The notes below the pieces were generated by a model. The model saw only the letters and a list, made by a program, of their open reading frames with translations. It made no database searches and had not been told where the DNA came from. 64,000 nt of DNA from Harmothoe impar (lineage: Eukaryota > Annelida > Polychaeta > Phyllodocida > Polynoidae): assembly GCA_947462335.1 (NCBI GenBank), contig OX381714.1, positions 59,875,800 through 59,939,799 on the forward strand, read 5' to 3'. The position numbers and the translations under genes were made by a program. This document shows positions 23,719-35,106 of this stretch, piece by piece; the first letter of the stretch is position 1, and every line of letters starts with the position of its first letter.

Positions 23719-24695
23719 AGTCTGGGAAATTTGGCAAAACCTCCTACTGGGAGGTCGTAATCCTCAATTATAGGTATTAGCACATCAACATCAGATAGCA
23801 TCACCTCACACCATTTAAATGGTAATTTAGGAGAAGCACACACTATATCGATATTCACACTTTCTCAGAGGTTCAGTGGTTTATCGTGGTCATCTATGAT
23901 GGACAGACAACCCTGGAGGGGATAAACCCAACCACAGGACATTTGTGGGTGCTCCCCTACAGTTTTAGCAATTACATTTCTTTTTGGGCAGCTTCACCAA
24001 ATCCTCTGTATGGATGTTGTACTGGAGAGATACTCACCAGGTTTGTGTTTGTGTGTATTGATTACAAAAGGGCCATTAAAGGGCTTTAGTTTGCCACAGG
24101 CAGAAATTACACTGCAATTGAAATTTACATAAGGCCAAAAAGAAAAGGTGCGTTTCAGGGAACATGGTCCGAGAATTAAGGTAGGTAGGTGGGATTTAAT
24201 TTTTGAATATTGAAAGGTATAAGGAATGAGTTGTGAATATCCACATCGACTCACGACTCACCAGAATAATTCGCTAATTCTTCCAGTAATATCAATAATT
24301 GTTGGATGCACTTAGGAAACTGTGATATCATTGAAACTATAATTTTTATTTTTTGGACTAATGCTTAAGTATAATCGGAAAACTAGGATATAATAAGTTT
24401 AAACTAAAATGTTCAACAATGGACTGATGGTTGAATATATAGGACAATTGAGCCCTGAGATATCACAATAATGCCCTGTGACAGCCTTGATAGAGTCGTA
24501 AAGCCAGTGCTACAACTCCCAGAGTCTGGTTATCTCTTATTAAATCCCGCTGCATTATTCAGATATCTAACGATGCTGGTTGGCGCCCCATTCCCCGCGT
24601 CCCCGGCACCGCGAGCCCCGAGCATGCTTTATGTATGGACGCTAAACCTGAGGGCTCAGCCGAGACTCGGACGCCATTGGCCACCCGGCTTCTTT
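23719..24695. other. Gene-free stretch with a fragment of family B
   Basis: A family B-like end (AAGGCCAAAAAGAAAAGGTG, GTTTCAGGGAAC) is at about 24131-24175. Nothing else is supported. Confidence 0.4.
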
Positions 24696-24953
24696 ACCCT
24701 TTAAGGACGGATGTCACTAAAAGATGATATTTGTTGTCATGATTCACCAATGCAGCCCTGCGAGTTACCGTGCGAGTAACTCGCCAGTGCTAAATTGGTA
24801 CATCATGCCGACCCTTCAAGAGTGTCTCAACCCCGTAGGGTCGGTAGGATGCTTGAATGCAACACTGGTGAGCTACTCGCCAGGGCTGCATTCATGCATC
24901 ATGACAAACAAGGACATGATGCATTAAGGCATTATATGATCCGTAAAGGCCTA
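24696..24953. mobile_element. MITE family A copy
   Basis: It runs from ACCCTTTAAGGACGGATG to ATGATCCGTAAAGGCCTAA with both hairpins. Confidence 0.85.
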
Positions 24954-25263
24954 ACCTACCAAAAAAAACTTCCTCCACAGTACAAGGCTCCTTTGCCCCA
25001 TGTGGTCATTTCCTAGACCAATGCTACAGTATTCCATCATACTTTTGTGTGATTGCTTCATTTATCCTATTTGATGATTGCTGGTTCCCTTCCCTCCCCT
25101 TCCCTTCCACTATAAGCGACTATGTAGGACTGGGACCAGCAAACAAAATGGCGCCTGTATAGTTTATACCTTACATTCCCACTGCCAGGGCCTGGTAGAT
25201 GTATGGAAATAACCTAGGCTACCTTGCTTCTATTTCTAGCTCCCTGGCCATCTCCTATGACTT

Positions 25264-25602
25264 TAACCCTTTCAGGGTCGCATAGTGCTTTAATGTGCTG
25301 TTTGCTTTCCCAGTGGGCATAGGACATTAAACCAACATTGATAGATAGTTGTCAATGCTGATCCAATATCGATGCAATGTTGATTCAACGTTGAACTGAA
25401 TGTTGTGCCCATTGGGTTATTGTCCTGATGCATGAAACTTGAAATTTAAGCAGCTTTGGTAGGTCTACTCGCCATGCAGGGCTGCATTCATGCATGATGC
25501 TGAAATGCAGCATTGGCAAGTTACTCGCTATGGCTGCATTCATGCATCAGAGTGCCAAAGGTCATATTGCATTAAAGCACCATCCGGCTCTCAAGGGGTT
25601 AA
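25264..25602. mobile_element. MITE family A copy interrupted by another MITE
   Basis: It runs from AACCCTTTCAGGGTCGCATAG to CGGCTCTCAAGGGGTTAA. The element at 25310-25417 interrupts its left part. Confidence 0.75.
25310..25417. mobile_element. Small MITE with CCCAGTGGGCA ends, nested in family A
   Basis: CCCAGTGGGCAT at the left pairs with TGCCCATTGGG at the right. The interior is made of ACATTGAT/ATGTTGATTCAACGTTG palindromes. It sits inside the family A copy at 25264-25602. Confidence 0.75.
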
Positions 25603-25944
25603 CCCTCTCAACCCCAACAGCCAGAACAATCTCCAGAAAAATCACAATACGACCAGGAATATCGCTTAAGAAGCTATTTACAATGCGCCCGGTAACCGTA
25701 AATAAATGACAAAATGAAATGGCCGACGATCCAACACTAATCCTTCACACCAGGAATGCTGGGAGTTGTTACCCGCGGGCACGTCTGAATATTTTATGAA
25801 TATCTCACTGCAGCATTTGCACATTTTTGTCAGATCTGTGAGGATTAAGGTGGAAAGGCCTGCAGACAGGTCTCCCAAGTCTACTCCCTCTCCCATCCTC
25901 ACTATAGCTCTTACAGGACTAAGGATTCATCTCCTCTTGTTGGC

Positions 25945-26570
25945 AGGATTTTTGTAAAAGAAAAAGAAATGCATGTAGTGTGCTTTGGATCACTTACACA
26001 GTTGTATTCAGAGGTGAGTACTACATCACTTAGCAAAACAAACAGTCATATTTATTTGTTTGTAATCTATCACTGAGTAGTCAGAGCTTCTTAATTTTGG
26101 GTGTCGATGGGTAGAGTTGATGTTTTCATCACTTTCTACAGGATCTTAGCCTTTTTGACTGTTTTGAATCAATGGAATCAGACTTGTTGGAAATGTATGG
26201 AAAATACAACACTCAATATTACACCACTTTTCGGTCGAATTATTGCTTAACCTTTTTGAGGATTTCGGTAAAAGAAAAAGAAATGAATGTACTGGGTGCT
26301 TCACTTGCACGGATGTATTCAGGGGTAAATACTACATGAATGAGCGAAACCAACAGGAGTAAATCTGTCACTGAACAGTCATAACTTCTTACTTGGGATC
26401 TCAATGAGAAAAGTTCATCTTTTCATTACATTACATCCCGCAGCATCTTTGCTTTTTGACTGCTTGTTAGAAAGTCATAGCCATCGATCTGAGAGATGTT
26501 TAATGAAGTATGGGAAATACAACACCCAGAATTACACCACTTTTCAGTCGGACGATTGCTTTACTCAACT
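25945..26570 (+). repeat. Diverged tandem duplication, about 315-bp unit
   Basis: 25954-26265 and 26269-26570 share, in order, GTAAAAGAAAAAGAAATG, GTATTCAGRGGT, TACTACAT, CTTTTTGACTG, GGGAAATACAACAC and TTACACCACTTTTC. No coding character is seen. Confidence 0.75.
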
Positions 26571-26582
26571 CGATCACCACTT

Positions 26583-26819
26583 GAGCCTTGAGGACCGCTT
26601 AGTGCTTTAATGTGCGGTGTTCCTTTGTGGTCATGATGCATGAATGCAGCCCCTGGTGAGTTACTCACCAGTGCTTCATGAATGCATCATACCTACTGTA
26701 CGGGGTTGATGGGTCAGCATGAGGCGCTAATCAAGCACCAATGAGTTACTTGCCAGAAATGCATTGGTGCATCATGACGACAAACAAATGTCAACCAAAA
26801 TGGTATCTTGCCGTCCTTA
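26583..26819. mobile_element. MITE family A copy, head to tail with the next
   Basis: It runs from GAGCCTTGAGGACCGC to TTGCCGTCCTTAA and abuts the next copy directly. Confidence 0.75.
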
Positions 26820-27123
26820 ACCCTTTAAGGAGGGATGTCGCTAAAAGATGACAATTGTCTTCATGATGCAAAACAGCAGCCCCAGCGAGTAACCTTACTG
26901 CATCATATCCTTGGTTGTCATGATGCATGAATGCAGCCCTGGCGATTAACTCGCCGGTGCTGCTTTGGTGCATCATGCAGACCCTTCGAGAGTGTCTGAA
27001 CCCTGTAGGGTCGGCATGATGCATGAATGCAGCCCTGGCAAGTTACTCGCCAGGGCTGCATTCATGCATCATGACGACCAAGGGCATGATGCTTTAAGAT
27101 ATCATGCCGTCCTTAAACGGTTA
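26820..27123. mobile_element. MITE family A, best-preserved hairpin copy
   Basis: It runs from CCCTTTAAGGAGGGATGTCGC to CATGCCGTCCTTAAACGGTTAA. The right hairpin is a nearly perfect 27-bp-arm palindrome, from CATGATGCATGAATGCAG through CTCGCC to CTGCATTCATGCATCATG. Confidence 0.9.
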
Positions 27124-28179
27124 AGCGTCACTGAAACCTCAGGAAAAGAACAGCTGAAACTTTAAGCTGAGTCATCAGTTTCTTTGGTGTCATCTTGAAA
27201 AGTCGCAAATCGAGAGGCATTGATAACAAATGATGGATTTCCGGGGTTTGTGAGTTTTGAGCCTTTTGTTGATTCGATAACAAAAGAGGCAATTTAAGGA
27301 CTTGGCTGTTATATGAAGAGTTTTATTGGCCAAGATTTTCTTTTTTTTTAGTTCAGACTCTGGTTACTCTTTATGACAAGACCTACTGAGGGGAGATCTG
27401 CGCTTCTTGTATTCCCCGAGGGGAGTTTGTGGAGTGTTTTACTGAGGTGTAGACGAGTTTAGGGTAGAACCAAACGTTCCAGACCCTGTTAGCACCATAC
27501 CTTGTTCTGAGTTATATTCATTTTCTATATTAATGATAATATCTCAAGCCTCATACTAGCCTGTGTGGTGGGCCACTGGGTCTAGCCCCAAATGGATCTT
27601 TCATAAGCTTCATGTGGTTCACTCTCCAAACTGGTTGTGCCACTAGACAAGGACCCTCTGTATTGACTCCATTTCTAAGTGTCAGATCTTTGTCTAAAAG
27701 AAAGATGCAATATGTCTCCCACCCCCAAATTGATATACCTTATTCTTGTCCAAAGGTGGACTATGTTTACCTTGCTTATTTACACTATTTATTTTGAGAC
27801 TATTTATTGGGACAGAATTGCCAGTTGACTTTAAAGCTTGGTACTCACCCAACTCTTATTGAAATAGTGACTGCTTGTAATAGGTCTTACCTGCAAAGAC
27901 AGAAAATAATAAAACATTATAACATGATTCGAGTTATTGGTAGACATGGCATACAGTCATTACAGGGGAATAACATGTTGTTCTGCCATGGGGTTTGTCG
28001 ATGCTTCTGGAATGGAAAGGATAGGTTAATGAAAAGAAAGATGCAAAGAAATAAAGAAATTTGAAATATCTGAGGCAATACTTTGCAATCTTTATTGACT
28101 GACCACTAAAACAACATGCTACCCCGACCAGTTATGTGAGCAATTAGGCAGTTGTTATCTTGCTATTGCATTCCACTTA
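27124..28179. other. Gene-free stretch
   Basis: AT-rich with only short ORFs. No gene, RNA or repeat is recognised. Confidence 0.4.
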
Positions 28180-28423
28180 GGCCCAAAAAAGGTTTGTTCA
28201 GGTAATATGGCAAGGAAATATTGGGTCGGTAGGTCGAATTTCTTTTTTAAAACTTTTCTTTTAAACATGAAAGTACTACCCAGCCTCTCTGAAGACACTA
28301 AAATTAACCAGAAAAGGGTAAAAATACGACAAATTATTCAAAATTGCATAAAAAACGTAGTATCGTCCCTATTTTGATACGGTTGGTTGGGTGACCTGAA
28401 ACAAACCTCTTTTTGTTTTGGCC
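28180..28423. mobile_element. MITE family B copy
   Basis: GGCCCAAAAAAGGTTTGTTCAG pairs with CTGAAACAAACC...TTTTGGCC. The interior contains CCAGAAAAGGG and GGTTGGTTGGGTGAC. Confidence 0.75.
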
Positions 28424-29329
28424 TAAGCCGTCCAGAGACAGGTACCTTTCCAATTCGCTTCTCCTTATTTGACATTACCAATCAAAACGACCACTTCTGA
28501 CAAAAACATAGTTATACACATATTGATGGGAAGTCCTTTTCTTTGAAATGTTTCTTTGGGTTAGCTGGACACATATTGCTTTTTCCACACAGAAAAAAAA
28601 AACAGAAAAAAATACTCCAACCTTTTGTGACATTGCAAGCTGACCTTTTCTTCAATGCTACTAAAACATGACAGTACCTGCCTTCTCATGCAGTTTTCAC
28701 TTCAAGACGTTTTGTCGATATTCCACAGACAAGAAAATCTCTGTTTATGGCCAGCAGCCCACAAGGAAGAGAATCAAACAGTTAGTTCTTTCACAAACGA
28801 CTTACAGAGAGAGCCCTATTTTATCTTCTGACAGAGAATCTGGATTCCTTTCACGGGGGGGGGGGGGGAGATGAGACATTTTTGAGCATTCGCATGGAAA
28901 TCAAATCTCTCCCCCTTGATACATAATGATCACACACTTGTGAGAGAAGTTACAACAACTTCCCAGAGAAGTGATATCTTTTTACAATATGTGCACTATA
29001 GATTATCAAGGATATATTCTGATATTCAGCCCAATGCCCATTAGCAATGCAATTGGGAAGTTTTGAAAGCAATTATAAAATACAATCATGAAAAATTCCT
29101 AGGGGCTAAATTGGCAGTGCAATAGCAAATGTCGAATTACAGCTGTGATTATTTAGACAATAGTCGACCTTTGTGTACCTAACCAGTAGGCAATATAGAC
29201 CGGTGCACGGCCAAGTTGGATGCAGGCTAGGGACTGGTAATAAGACCATCTACATGCAGAGGGTACACGGGAGACAGGAGGGGGGGCAGGACACTGTGGG
29301 GGAGGGGCGAGGTGAGCAGGGGAGTCATT
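28424..29329. other. Gene-free stretch
   Basis: It contains a poly-G tract at about 28855. Nothing else is supported. Confidence 0.4.
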
Positions 29330-29580
29330 AACCCTTCCAGTGCAGTGCTTTAATGCTGTCTTCCTTTCCTGCCAAGATGCTTGAATGCAGCAGCCCTGGT
29401 TAGTCTACTAGCCAGTGCTGCATTCAAGCATAATGCCGACCTTTCAGGAGCGTATCAATCCCATCGGGTCGGCATGATGCTTGAATACAGTGCAAGTGAG
29501 TTAATCGCCAGGGCTGCATTCATGCATCATAGCGTTAAAGGGCATGATGCATTACAGCACTATGCCTACCTTAAAGGATG
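29330..29580. mobile_element. MITE family A copy
   Basis: It runs from AACCCTTCCAGTGC to TATGCCTACCTTAAAGGATG with both hairpins. Confidence 0.8.
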
Positions 29581-30802
29581 ATTAAAATCGGACAGAGGCA
29601 CCTGCCGCGGGCACCAAAGTGTGTCTGTCTAAATACCAGCCGGGGCAGTAGGAGGGATGACATTTGGAGTTTAAGGAAATTGACATGTCTCTGGACATGG
29701 TCCAGTGGTTGAGAAGAATGGAATGATGGCCAACAATGGTTGATATTAAGTGGAATGACACTGGGTGTTGTGTCTGCTGTTAGCTTAGTCACATGATATA
29801 CAGCCTGTCATCAAAGATATCCTGAGAGGCTCCATACATCAACTTTAAATGCAATCAGATTAATCCAATCAATCTAGGGTTAATTCAGACACTAGTTCTC
29901 AGGTAGAGAATAGGAAACTGTACGGGACGCCATACTTCAACCAGTCACCCAATCTGTGACAAGAAATGGCGCCACCCCTTAAGGTCAATTACCTCTCTGT
30001 ACAGACATGGCCATCTTTATACAGTGGTGGGAAATATGTTTGAATTCATGCATTTGAATTTGATTCTGGACTAAGACTGTGTTCGTAGAGTGCCTCTGCT
30101 GGAGATTTAAGCCATACAGAGAGGCCTTCTTATCACTCCCTCTGCTGCAGAATGACAGCCCTCACACAGAACCAGTAACACACAGCCCCGGGAACGGGCT
30201 GCAGCAGATTGGTGTGTAGTCTGTGTGTAGCTGTCAGGATACATCTCGGTACCCGCAGACAAATTAAGTTGTGTCCTGTCAGGACACACCCGGCTCACAG
30301 CCCGGACTACTACTTCAGTACATTCTCCATCCCCACATTCTGAGGTACAGATCAACAGTGGTATTTCCTCTGAGGAGTCCAAATGGTCTAATATATCTCT
30401 GACTGATTTCTCCCCCTCCCTTTCTCTATATGTCTTGTTCCGCCTCCTCCATCTACCCCTTGTGCTCTACCTCTGTCTCTTTCTGCCGTCCTGTCACTAC
30501 TCCCTCTTTCCCTCTGCCTGATTCTCCTTGCATATTGCACTCTCATCCTTTTCCCTGTATCCCTGTCTCCCTTGCAATTTCTCTCCTCGCCCGCCCTCTC
30601 CCTCTCCCCCTCACCCTCCCTCTTCTTTATCTCATCCCCTTTTCCTATATTCATCCCTGTTTCTCTCCCTCTATATGAACTGCCCCCACACAGTTTCAGT
30701 AGGTAGTCACCACTGACAGTTCAACTGTACAGACCTCCCCCGCCTCCTCCCCTGGGCCCTCCCTCCACATAGACTCTGCACCAGCCGACATGACATACAC
30801 TT
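29581..30802. other. Gene-free stretch
   Basis: A pyrimidine-rich stretch at about 30410-30680 gives low-complexity ORFs on both strands. No gene is supported. Confidence 0.45.
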
Positions 30803-32150
30803 CATAAAGTGACAGGCAGGGAGCTGCAACTCAATCCCAGGGTTAGGGAGGGTCCTGCTGGGGGCTTCTGGAGCAGCCTTAGTAACCCTTTACCGTAAAA
30901 CCTCGCATATAAGCCACGGCTTAAAAGTACACGAGTCAGACTCAGCTTTCTTTTGATACCAAACATGTCTATATAGGGCGCGGCTTATACGGAAGTTTTT
31001 ATAAGTATACTACAGTACCAAATTAACAATTTTCATACCCCCTCTGCGGCTTATATAATCTGTCAAGGTTAGGGGTGCGGCTTATACCCGCGAGGTTTTA
31101 CGGTAATACGCTATTTCAGATCAAATGCAAAACAGTTGAGGCCTACTCTCAGCCACTGCCTCATGATATGATGACAAATGGTTCTGAAGTCGTCATAAAG
31201 TGACAGCTGGGACCTGCAACCCAATCTCAGTGTTAGGGAGGGGCCTGGTGGGGGTTTCTGGAGCAACTCACCATGCTGGCCCCTGAGCTACTCAAGAGTT
31301 CCCTTAACCCAGCATAATGCCTTAATGCATCATGCCCTTGGTATAGTCACCAGTTCTGCATTCAAGCATCATGTTAGCCCTACAGGGGTGATACACTCTC
31401 AAATCATCAGATGCAATGAAGCGGTGGTGACTTAGTCTCAGTCAATGCATTGATGCTTCATGATGACAAATGGTTCTGAGAACTTCATAAAGTGACAGCC
31501 GGGGACTGCAACTCAATATCAGTGTTAGGGCCTGGTGGGGCGGGACTGGAGCAACTCAACATGTTTCTTTTAACCCTTGAGTGGACTTCTTTGTCGTCAT
31601 AATGCATGAATGCAGCTCTGGCGAGTAACTCACCTGTAATTCATTCAAGCATCATGCTAGCCCTACAGGGGGATGATACCCTCCTGAAGGGTCGGCTCCC
31701 GTGCAGATCTGCAGAACTTATTCATTGGCACTGCATTATTGCATCGTGATGACAGATGGTTTTGGATACTGGCTGATATGACAGCAGAGGATCTGGAACT
31801 CAATCCAGGTCTCTTGGAGGGTCTTATCTGGGGCAGGACTGGAGCAAATCACTGAGCTGTTCGGGCAACCCAGGATGCTTCTTTAGCCCTTTAAGGGGAG
31901 CAGAATGCATTAATGCCATAGGCCCCTTCTTCGTCATGATGCGTGACTGCAGTCTTGGGGAGTAACCCACCAGTGCTCCTCTGGGGTTGATACACTCCCA
32001 AAGGATCAGACACAATGAAGCGGTGGCGACTTATTTAGTGACACTACATTGATGCATCATGATGACAAATGATTGTGAAGATTTCCTACAGCTGGGCCAG
32101 TAACCCGATCTCAGTCTCAGGAGGCGGCTCCTGGAGTAGCTCAGGAGGCT
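30803..32150 (+). repeat. Composite tandem array, about 295-bp unit
   Basis: The module AAAGTGACAGC.GGGA.CTGCAA, followed by CTCAGTGTTAGGGAGGG and GGGGGYTTCTGGAGCA, recurs at about 30805, 31195, 31488, 31783 and 32088. Degenerate family A fragments (TAATGCATCATGCCC, GATACACTC) lie between them. Spacing between the last four is 293-305 bp. The first unit is split by the family D MITE. Confidence 0.7.
30891..31105. mobile_element. MITE family D with TA target duplication
   Basis: CCGTAAAACCTCGCATATAAGC and GCTTATACCCGCGAGGTTTTACGG form the terminal inverted repeats, flanked by TA on both sides. The interior carries several GCGGCTTATA units. Confidence 0.85.
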
Positions 32151-32229
32151 GTGTGAGCAGCTCCAGGTTTCATTCAATGTGTACAACTGGGGGGACAGAC
32201 AGTGGGCCACTGTATTCAGGGAGGGCCCA

Positions 32230-32507
32230 TCTTTTTTTAACAACAGGGGAGGCAGTGAAATTTGTATGGATTCTATTTTCATCCTAAGGCTTCGAAATTT
32301 TTGCTCTGCCCAATGGGTTGGCAATCGGGGCTCTGCACCCTCTTGATGCATAGTAACGTGTGCGTTCTTCTGCTCGAAACAGGTGAAATATTTGTGCCTC
32401 AAGATGGGGTTGAAATATATACCCCCCCCCCCCTCCCCTTCAAGGGGTCGAAATCTTTTATGACCCCCCCCCCCCTCACCCCTGTAGTTAAGAAATGGGT
32501 ACTCCTC
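32230..32507. mobile_element. MITE family C-like element
   Basis: TTTTTTTAACAACAGGGGAGG on the left and CACCCCTGTAGTTAAGAA on the right are inverted. The interior has the poly-C and TTTTATGACCCC words typical of family C. Confidence 0.55.
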
Positions 32508-33290
32508 TACAGTGCTGTCTCTGGGTAGGCCGTGATGACAGCCTCCAGGATTAAACTGATACTGCTGTGAAGCTGCTCCTTCTTCCTAAATACCCTGAAT
32601 ATTAACAGGATTTACCACTCCCAGGAGCTACTTGTGGGTCTGAGCAGTTAAATTTGACACCGCTGGTTGTATAACAGTCGGCTTTAAGTGAGGGGCTTCA
32701 CGACTTCCTTCCGATTCAACCTATTCATTCCCAAAATTTAGGGAAGTGGCCATTTCTTTTTACGACAGATGAGAGGGAGGTTGGGTTGCTTGTGTGTATG
32801 GGGGAGGGGGGTACTAAGTAAAGGACATGATGGCTTGAGGCATCATGCCGTCCTCGAAGGGTTAAACCCCCAGGGACGGGTTCAGAGTAGGGCTTACCAC
32901 TGCCTAATGTAGGGAACAGATTAACAGCTGCTATGGGTATTTTGCAGTCCTTGAAGTAAGAAAAAGCTATACCTTCATCTAGAAATCCTACTTCAATACT
33001 ATTAGTTGAAATAGTGTTACCCTATGGAGAGGGAATCAGCGCATTAAATGAATAAGCTAAGGTGCTAAGCCTAGCTCTCAGAAGGTTATTAGTTTATAAG
33101 CATGGCGAAAACAGCTTAGGAAGAGATAAAGAAACAAGCAAAGATCTGCTGGTAATTTTGTTGGAATCTATCCATAGGGGCTATATGTGTGCGTATATAT
33201 ATATATATAGTTGACACCTTGATGGTGATTATTTCTCAGGTAGATGTGTGAAACCTGTACAATACGCCCACCCTCCACTCTTGAAATCCC
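32508..33290. other. Gene-free stretch
   Basis: A short family A tail (GGCATCATGCCGTCC, GAAGGGTTAAA) is at about 32833-32865 and an AT dinucleotide run at about 33195. Nothing else is supported. Confidence 0.4.
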
Positions 33291-33510
33291 CACAGTGCTT
33301 TAATGCATTATGTCCTTTGTCGCTATGATGCATGAATGAGGCCCTAATGAGTAGCAGTAGTGCTGCATTCAAGCATCATGCCGACGCTATGGGATTGATG
33401 CGCTCTCAAAGAGTCAGTATGATGCGAGTTGCTCGTCAGGGCTGCATCCATGCATCAGGACGACAAAGGACATACTGCATTAAAGCATCATGCAGTCTTT
33501 AAAGGGTTAA
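33291..33510. mobile_element. MITE family A copy
   Basis: It has AGTGCTTTAATGCATTATG at the left and CAGTCTTTAAAGGGTTAA at the right. The left terminus is diverged. Confidence 0.75.
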
Positions 33511-33606
33511 ATACGGGACACAGGTGATGCTCAGTGTAATCAATAGCTCGTCATCACAGAGGTCTAGGTGTGGATCCCAAGGACGCACCGTCGTTAAAAC
33601 TGTGTT

Positions 33607-33843
33607 AATCCTATAAGGACGGCATGTCACTATAAGAGGACATTTGTCGTCATGATGCACCAATGCAGCTCCACCGAGTAAGACGCCAGTGCTGCATTGG
33701 TACATCATGCCGACCCTTCAGGAGTGTCTCAACCAGGCAGGGTCCGCATGATGCTTCAACGCAGCACCGGTTAGTTACTCGCCAGGGCTGAATTTATGCA
33801 TTATGACGACCAAGGGCACAATGCATTAATGCATGATACCGTC
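33607..33843. mobile_element. MITE family A copy, left part, split by the Maverick
   Basis: It starts ATCCTATAAGGACGGCATGTCAC and runs to TGCATGATACCGTC, where the Maverick begins. The missing last bases are at 44359-44375 (ACCGTCCTTATAGGGTTA), which match this copy's own left end in inverted form. Confidence 0.9.
33838..33843. repeat. Maverick target-site duplication, left
   Basis: ACCGTC immediately precedes the left terminal inverted repeat and is repeated at 44359-44364. A 6-bp duplication is the known signature of Maverick/Polinton integration. Confidence 0.92.
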
Positions 33844-34262
33844 AGTAGTATAGTATGTATCGGAACGGGACTATAGTTAAGTACTGTTTATTACTCAATC
33901 GACATGCAGCCAATCAGAGGCCTCCATTTGGTCACGTGACCCGTTGCCATGGTAACGTGACCTACTTAGGGCTCTCAGCCAATCAGAAGCCAGCATTCTG
34001 GGTGACCTACTGACCTACTTAGAAGCTCTCAGCCAATGAGAGGCTGGCATTCTGGTAACTATGGTAACGTGACCTACTTACGTCACGTGACCTACTTAGG
34101 CTCAGCCAATCAGAAGCCGGCATTCTGGTAACTAGGGTAACGTGACCTACTTAGGGTTTGTTTGTAAACAACACCACGTGGCTCTCTTGTTTGTAAACAA
34201 CACCACGTGACACGTGACTGTTTGTAAACAAACAACGTATATATAGAAAAAAACACAACAAG
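33844..34262 (+). repeat. Maverick left terminal inverted repeat with transcription-factor-like site array
   Basis: It is complementary to 43919-44358. Inside are four units of about 55-70 bp, each opening with CAGCCAATCAG (a CCAAT box) and closing with GTGACCTACTTA. Palindromic GTCACGTGAC and other CACGTG E-boxes, a GTTGCCATGGTAAC (RFX X-box type) at 33943-33956, and three TGTTTGTAAACAA forkhead-like palindromes are also present. The inner end is TATATATAGAAA. Confidence 0.93.
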
Positions 34263-34351
34263 TTCCATCTTATGTTAAAATTATATTTTCGAATAAAAAA
34301 GCACATCTGTAACAGCGTCTATGTGTAACTACGCGCGTTCTCATTCAAACA

Positions 34352-34987
34352 CTATAACACTATCATACCGTAGCAGCAGCAGGTAGGACCGGAAGAAAAG
34401 CAAGCGCACGAGCAGAAGCGACGACACCATTTGCACCATCCGGCCGTCGCGTTGGTAGCCCTACTACCCGTCGCGCGTTCCACTAGAGCGGCTTTAAGAG
34501 TGACAAATGACGATTCTTTGTCGACGCGACTGCTAACATCAGCATCGGCAGCAGCATCGGCAGCATCGGCAGCAGCATCGGCAGCAGCGGCAGCAGCCTC
34601 GGCAGCAGCGGTAGCAGCAGTAGCAGCAGCGGCAGCAGCAGTAGCGTGAGCATTAGCAACAACAGCAGCAGCGACAGTAGCAAGGGCGGCAGAGCGGGCA
34701 CTAGTAGCGTTATCAGCGGCGTCATCGGCAGCCGCAACAGCATCAGCAGCAGCAGCGTCGGCATCGGTGGCATGAGTAGCTGCATCGGCGGCAGCAACAG
34801 CAGCAGTCACAGCCGCAGCGGCAACAACAACAACGTCATCACGACCCGCGTCACTAACAGCCGCAGTAAATGCAGCAGTAGCACGCTGAGCAGCACTAGC
34901 AGCAGCAGTAGCAGAGGCTACAGCATCAGCTTCACATTCGCGCGCCGCTTCGTCATTCCGCTTCATGTCACGGTAGCAACTTTCCAT
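34352..34987 (-). CDS. Unrecognised Ala-rich protein with Cys-rich C-terminus (Maverick left block)
   Basis: I do not recognise this protein. From the Met at 34987 it is 211 aa: a short charged head (MESCYRDMKRNDEAARECEA), about 140 residues made mostly of A with D, T and V in an (AAADA)n-like pattern likely to be helical, then a Cys-rich tail with nine cysteines (GWCKWCRRFCSCACF and CCCYG). The ORF extends upstream to 35104 through a 14-Leu run coded by a CTA repeat. However, the minus-strand TATA box at 35107-35120 would place transcription start at about 35083, downstream of that ATG, so I prefer 34987. It is transcribed divergently from the rest of the element. The trinucleotide composition means it could also be non-coding low-complexity sequence. 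Confidence 0.45.
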   Translation of the reverse strand: MESCYRDMKRNDEAARECEADAVASATAAASAAQRATAAFTAAVSDAGRDDVVVVAAAAVTAAVAAADAATHATDADAAAADAVAAADDAADNATSARSAALATVAAAVVANAHATAAAAAATAATAAAEAAAAAADAAADAADAAADADVSSRVDKESSFVTLKAALVERATGSRATNATAGWCKWCRRFCSCACFSSGPTCCCYGMIVL

Positions 34988-35017
34988 CACGAGGATCTGC
35001 AAATTGAGGCGCGGTGC

Positions 35018-35025
<8 letters not shown>

Positions 35026-35068
<43 letters not shown>
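35026..35068. repeat. TAG trinucleotide repeat (14 units)
   Basis: A perfect (TAG)14 run just downstream of the minus-strand TATA box. It would lie in the 5' leader of the Ala-rich gene. Confidence 0.9.
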
Positions 35069-35106
35069 CGTGAACGATGATGACGATGCTGAATGTGGTT
35101 TCACTC

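Noticed and set aside
23560..27165. Many ORFs with a common peptide pattern (HHADPSGVSQP, VGMMLECS, LLARAAFMHHDDQGHDAL), here and at 51288, 57097 and elsewhere
   Set aside because: They are translations of the palindromic MITE family A, open on both strands because the palindrome modules lack stops in one frame. They occur in all orientations and lack gene context.
30388..30678. ORFs of 82-88 aa on both strands (Arg/Glu-rich and Pro/Ser-rich)
   Set aside because: Produced by a pyrimidine-rich low-complexity tract; no domain, promoter or conservation evidence.
34483..34797. Leu/Pro-rich and Ser/Asn-rich ORFs on both strands over the Ala-rich gene
   Set aside because: Shadows of the same trinucleotide-rich DNA. 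Only the Ala frame has a fitting TATA box and a distinct non-repetitive end.
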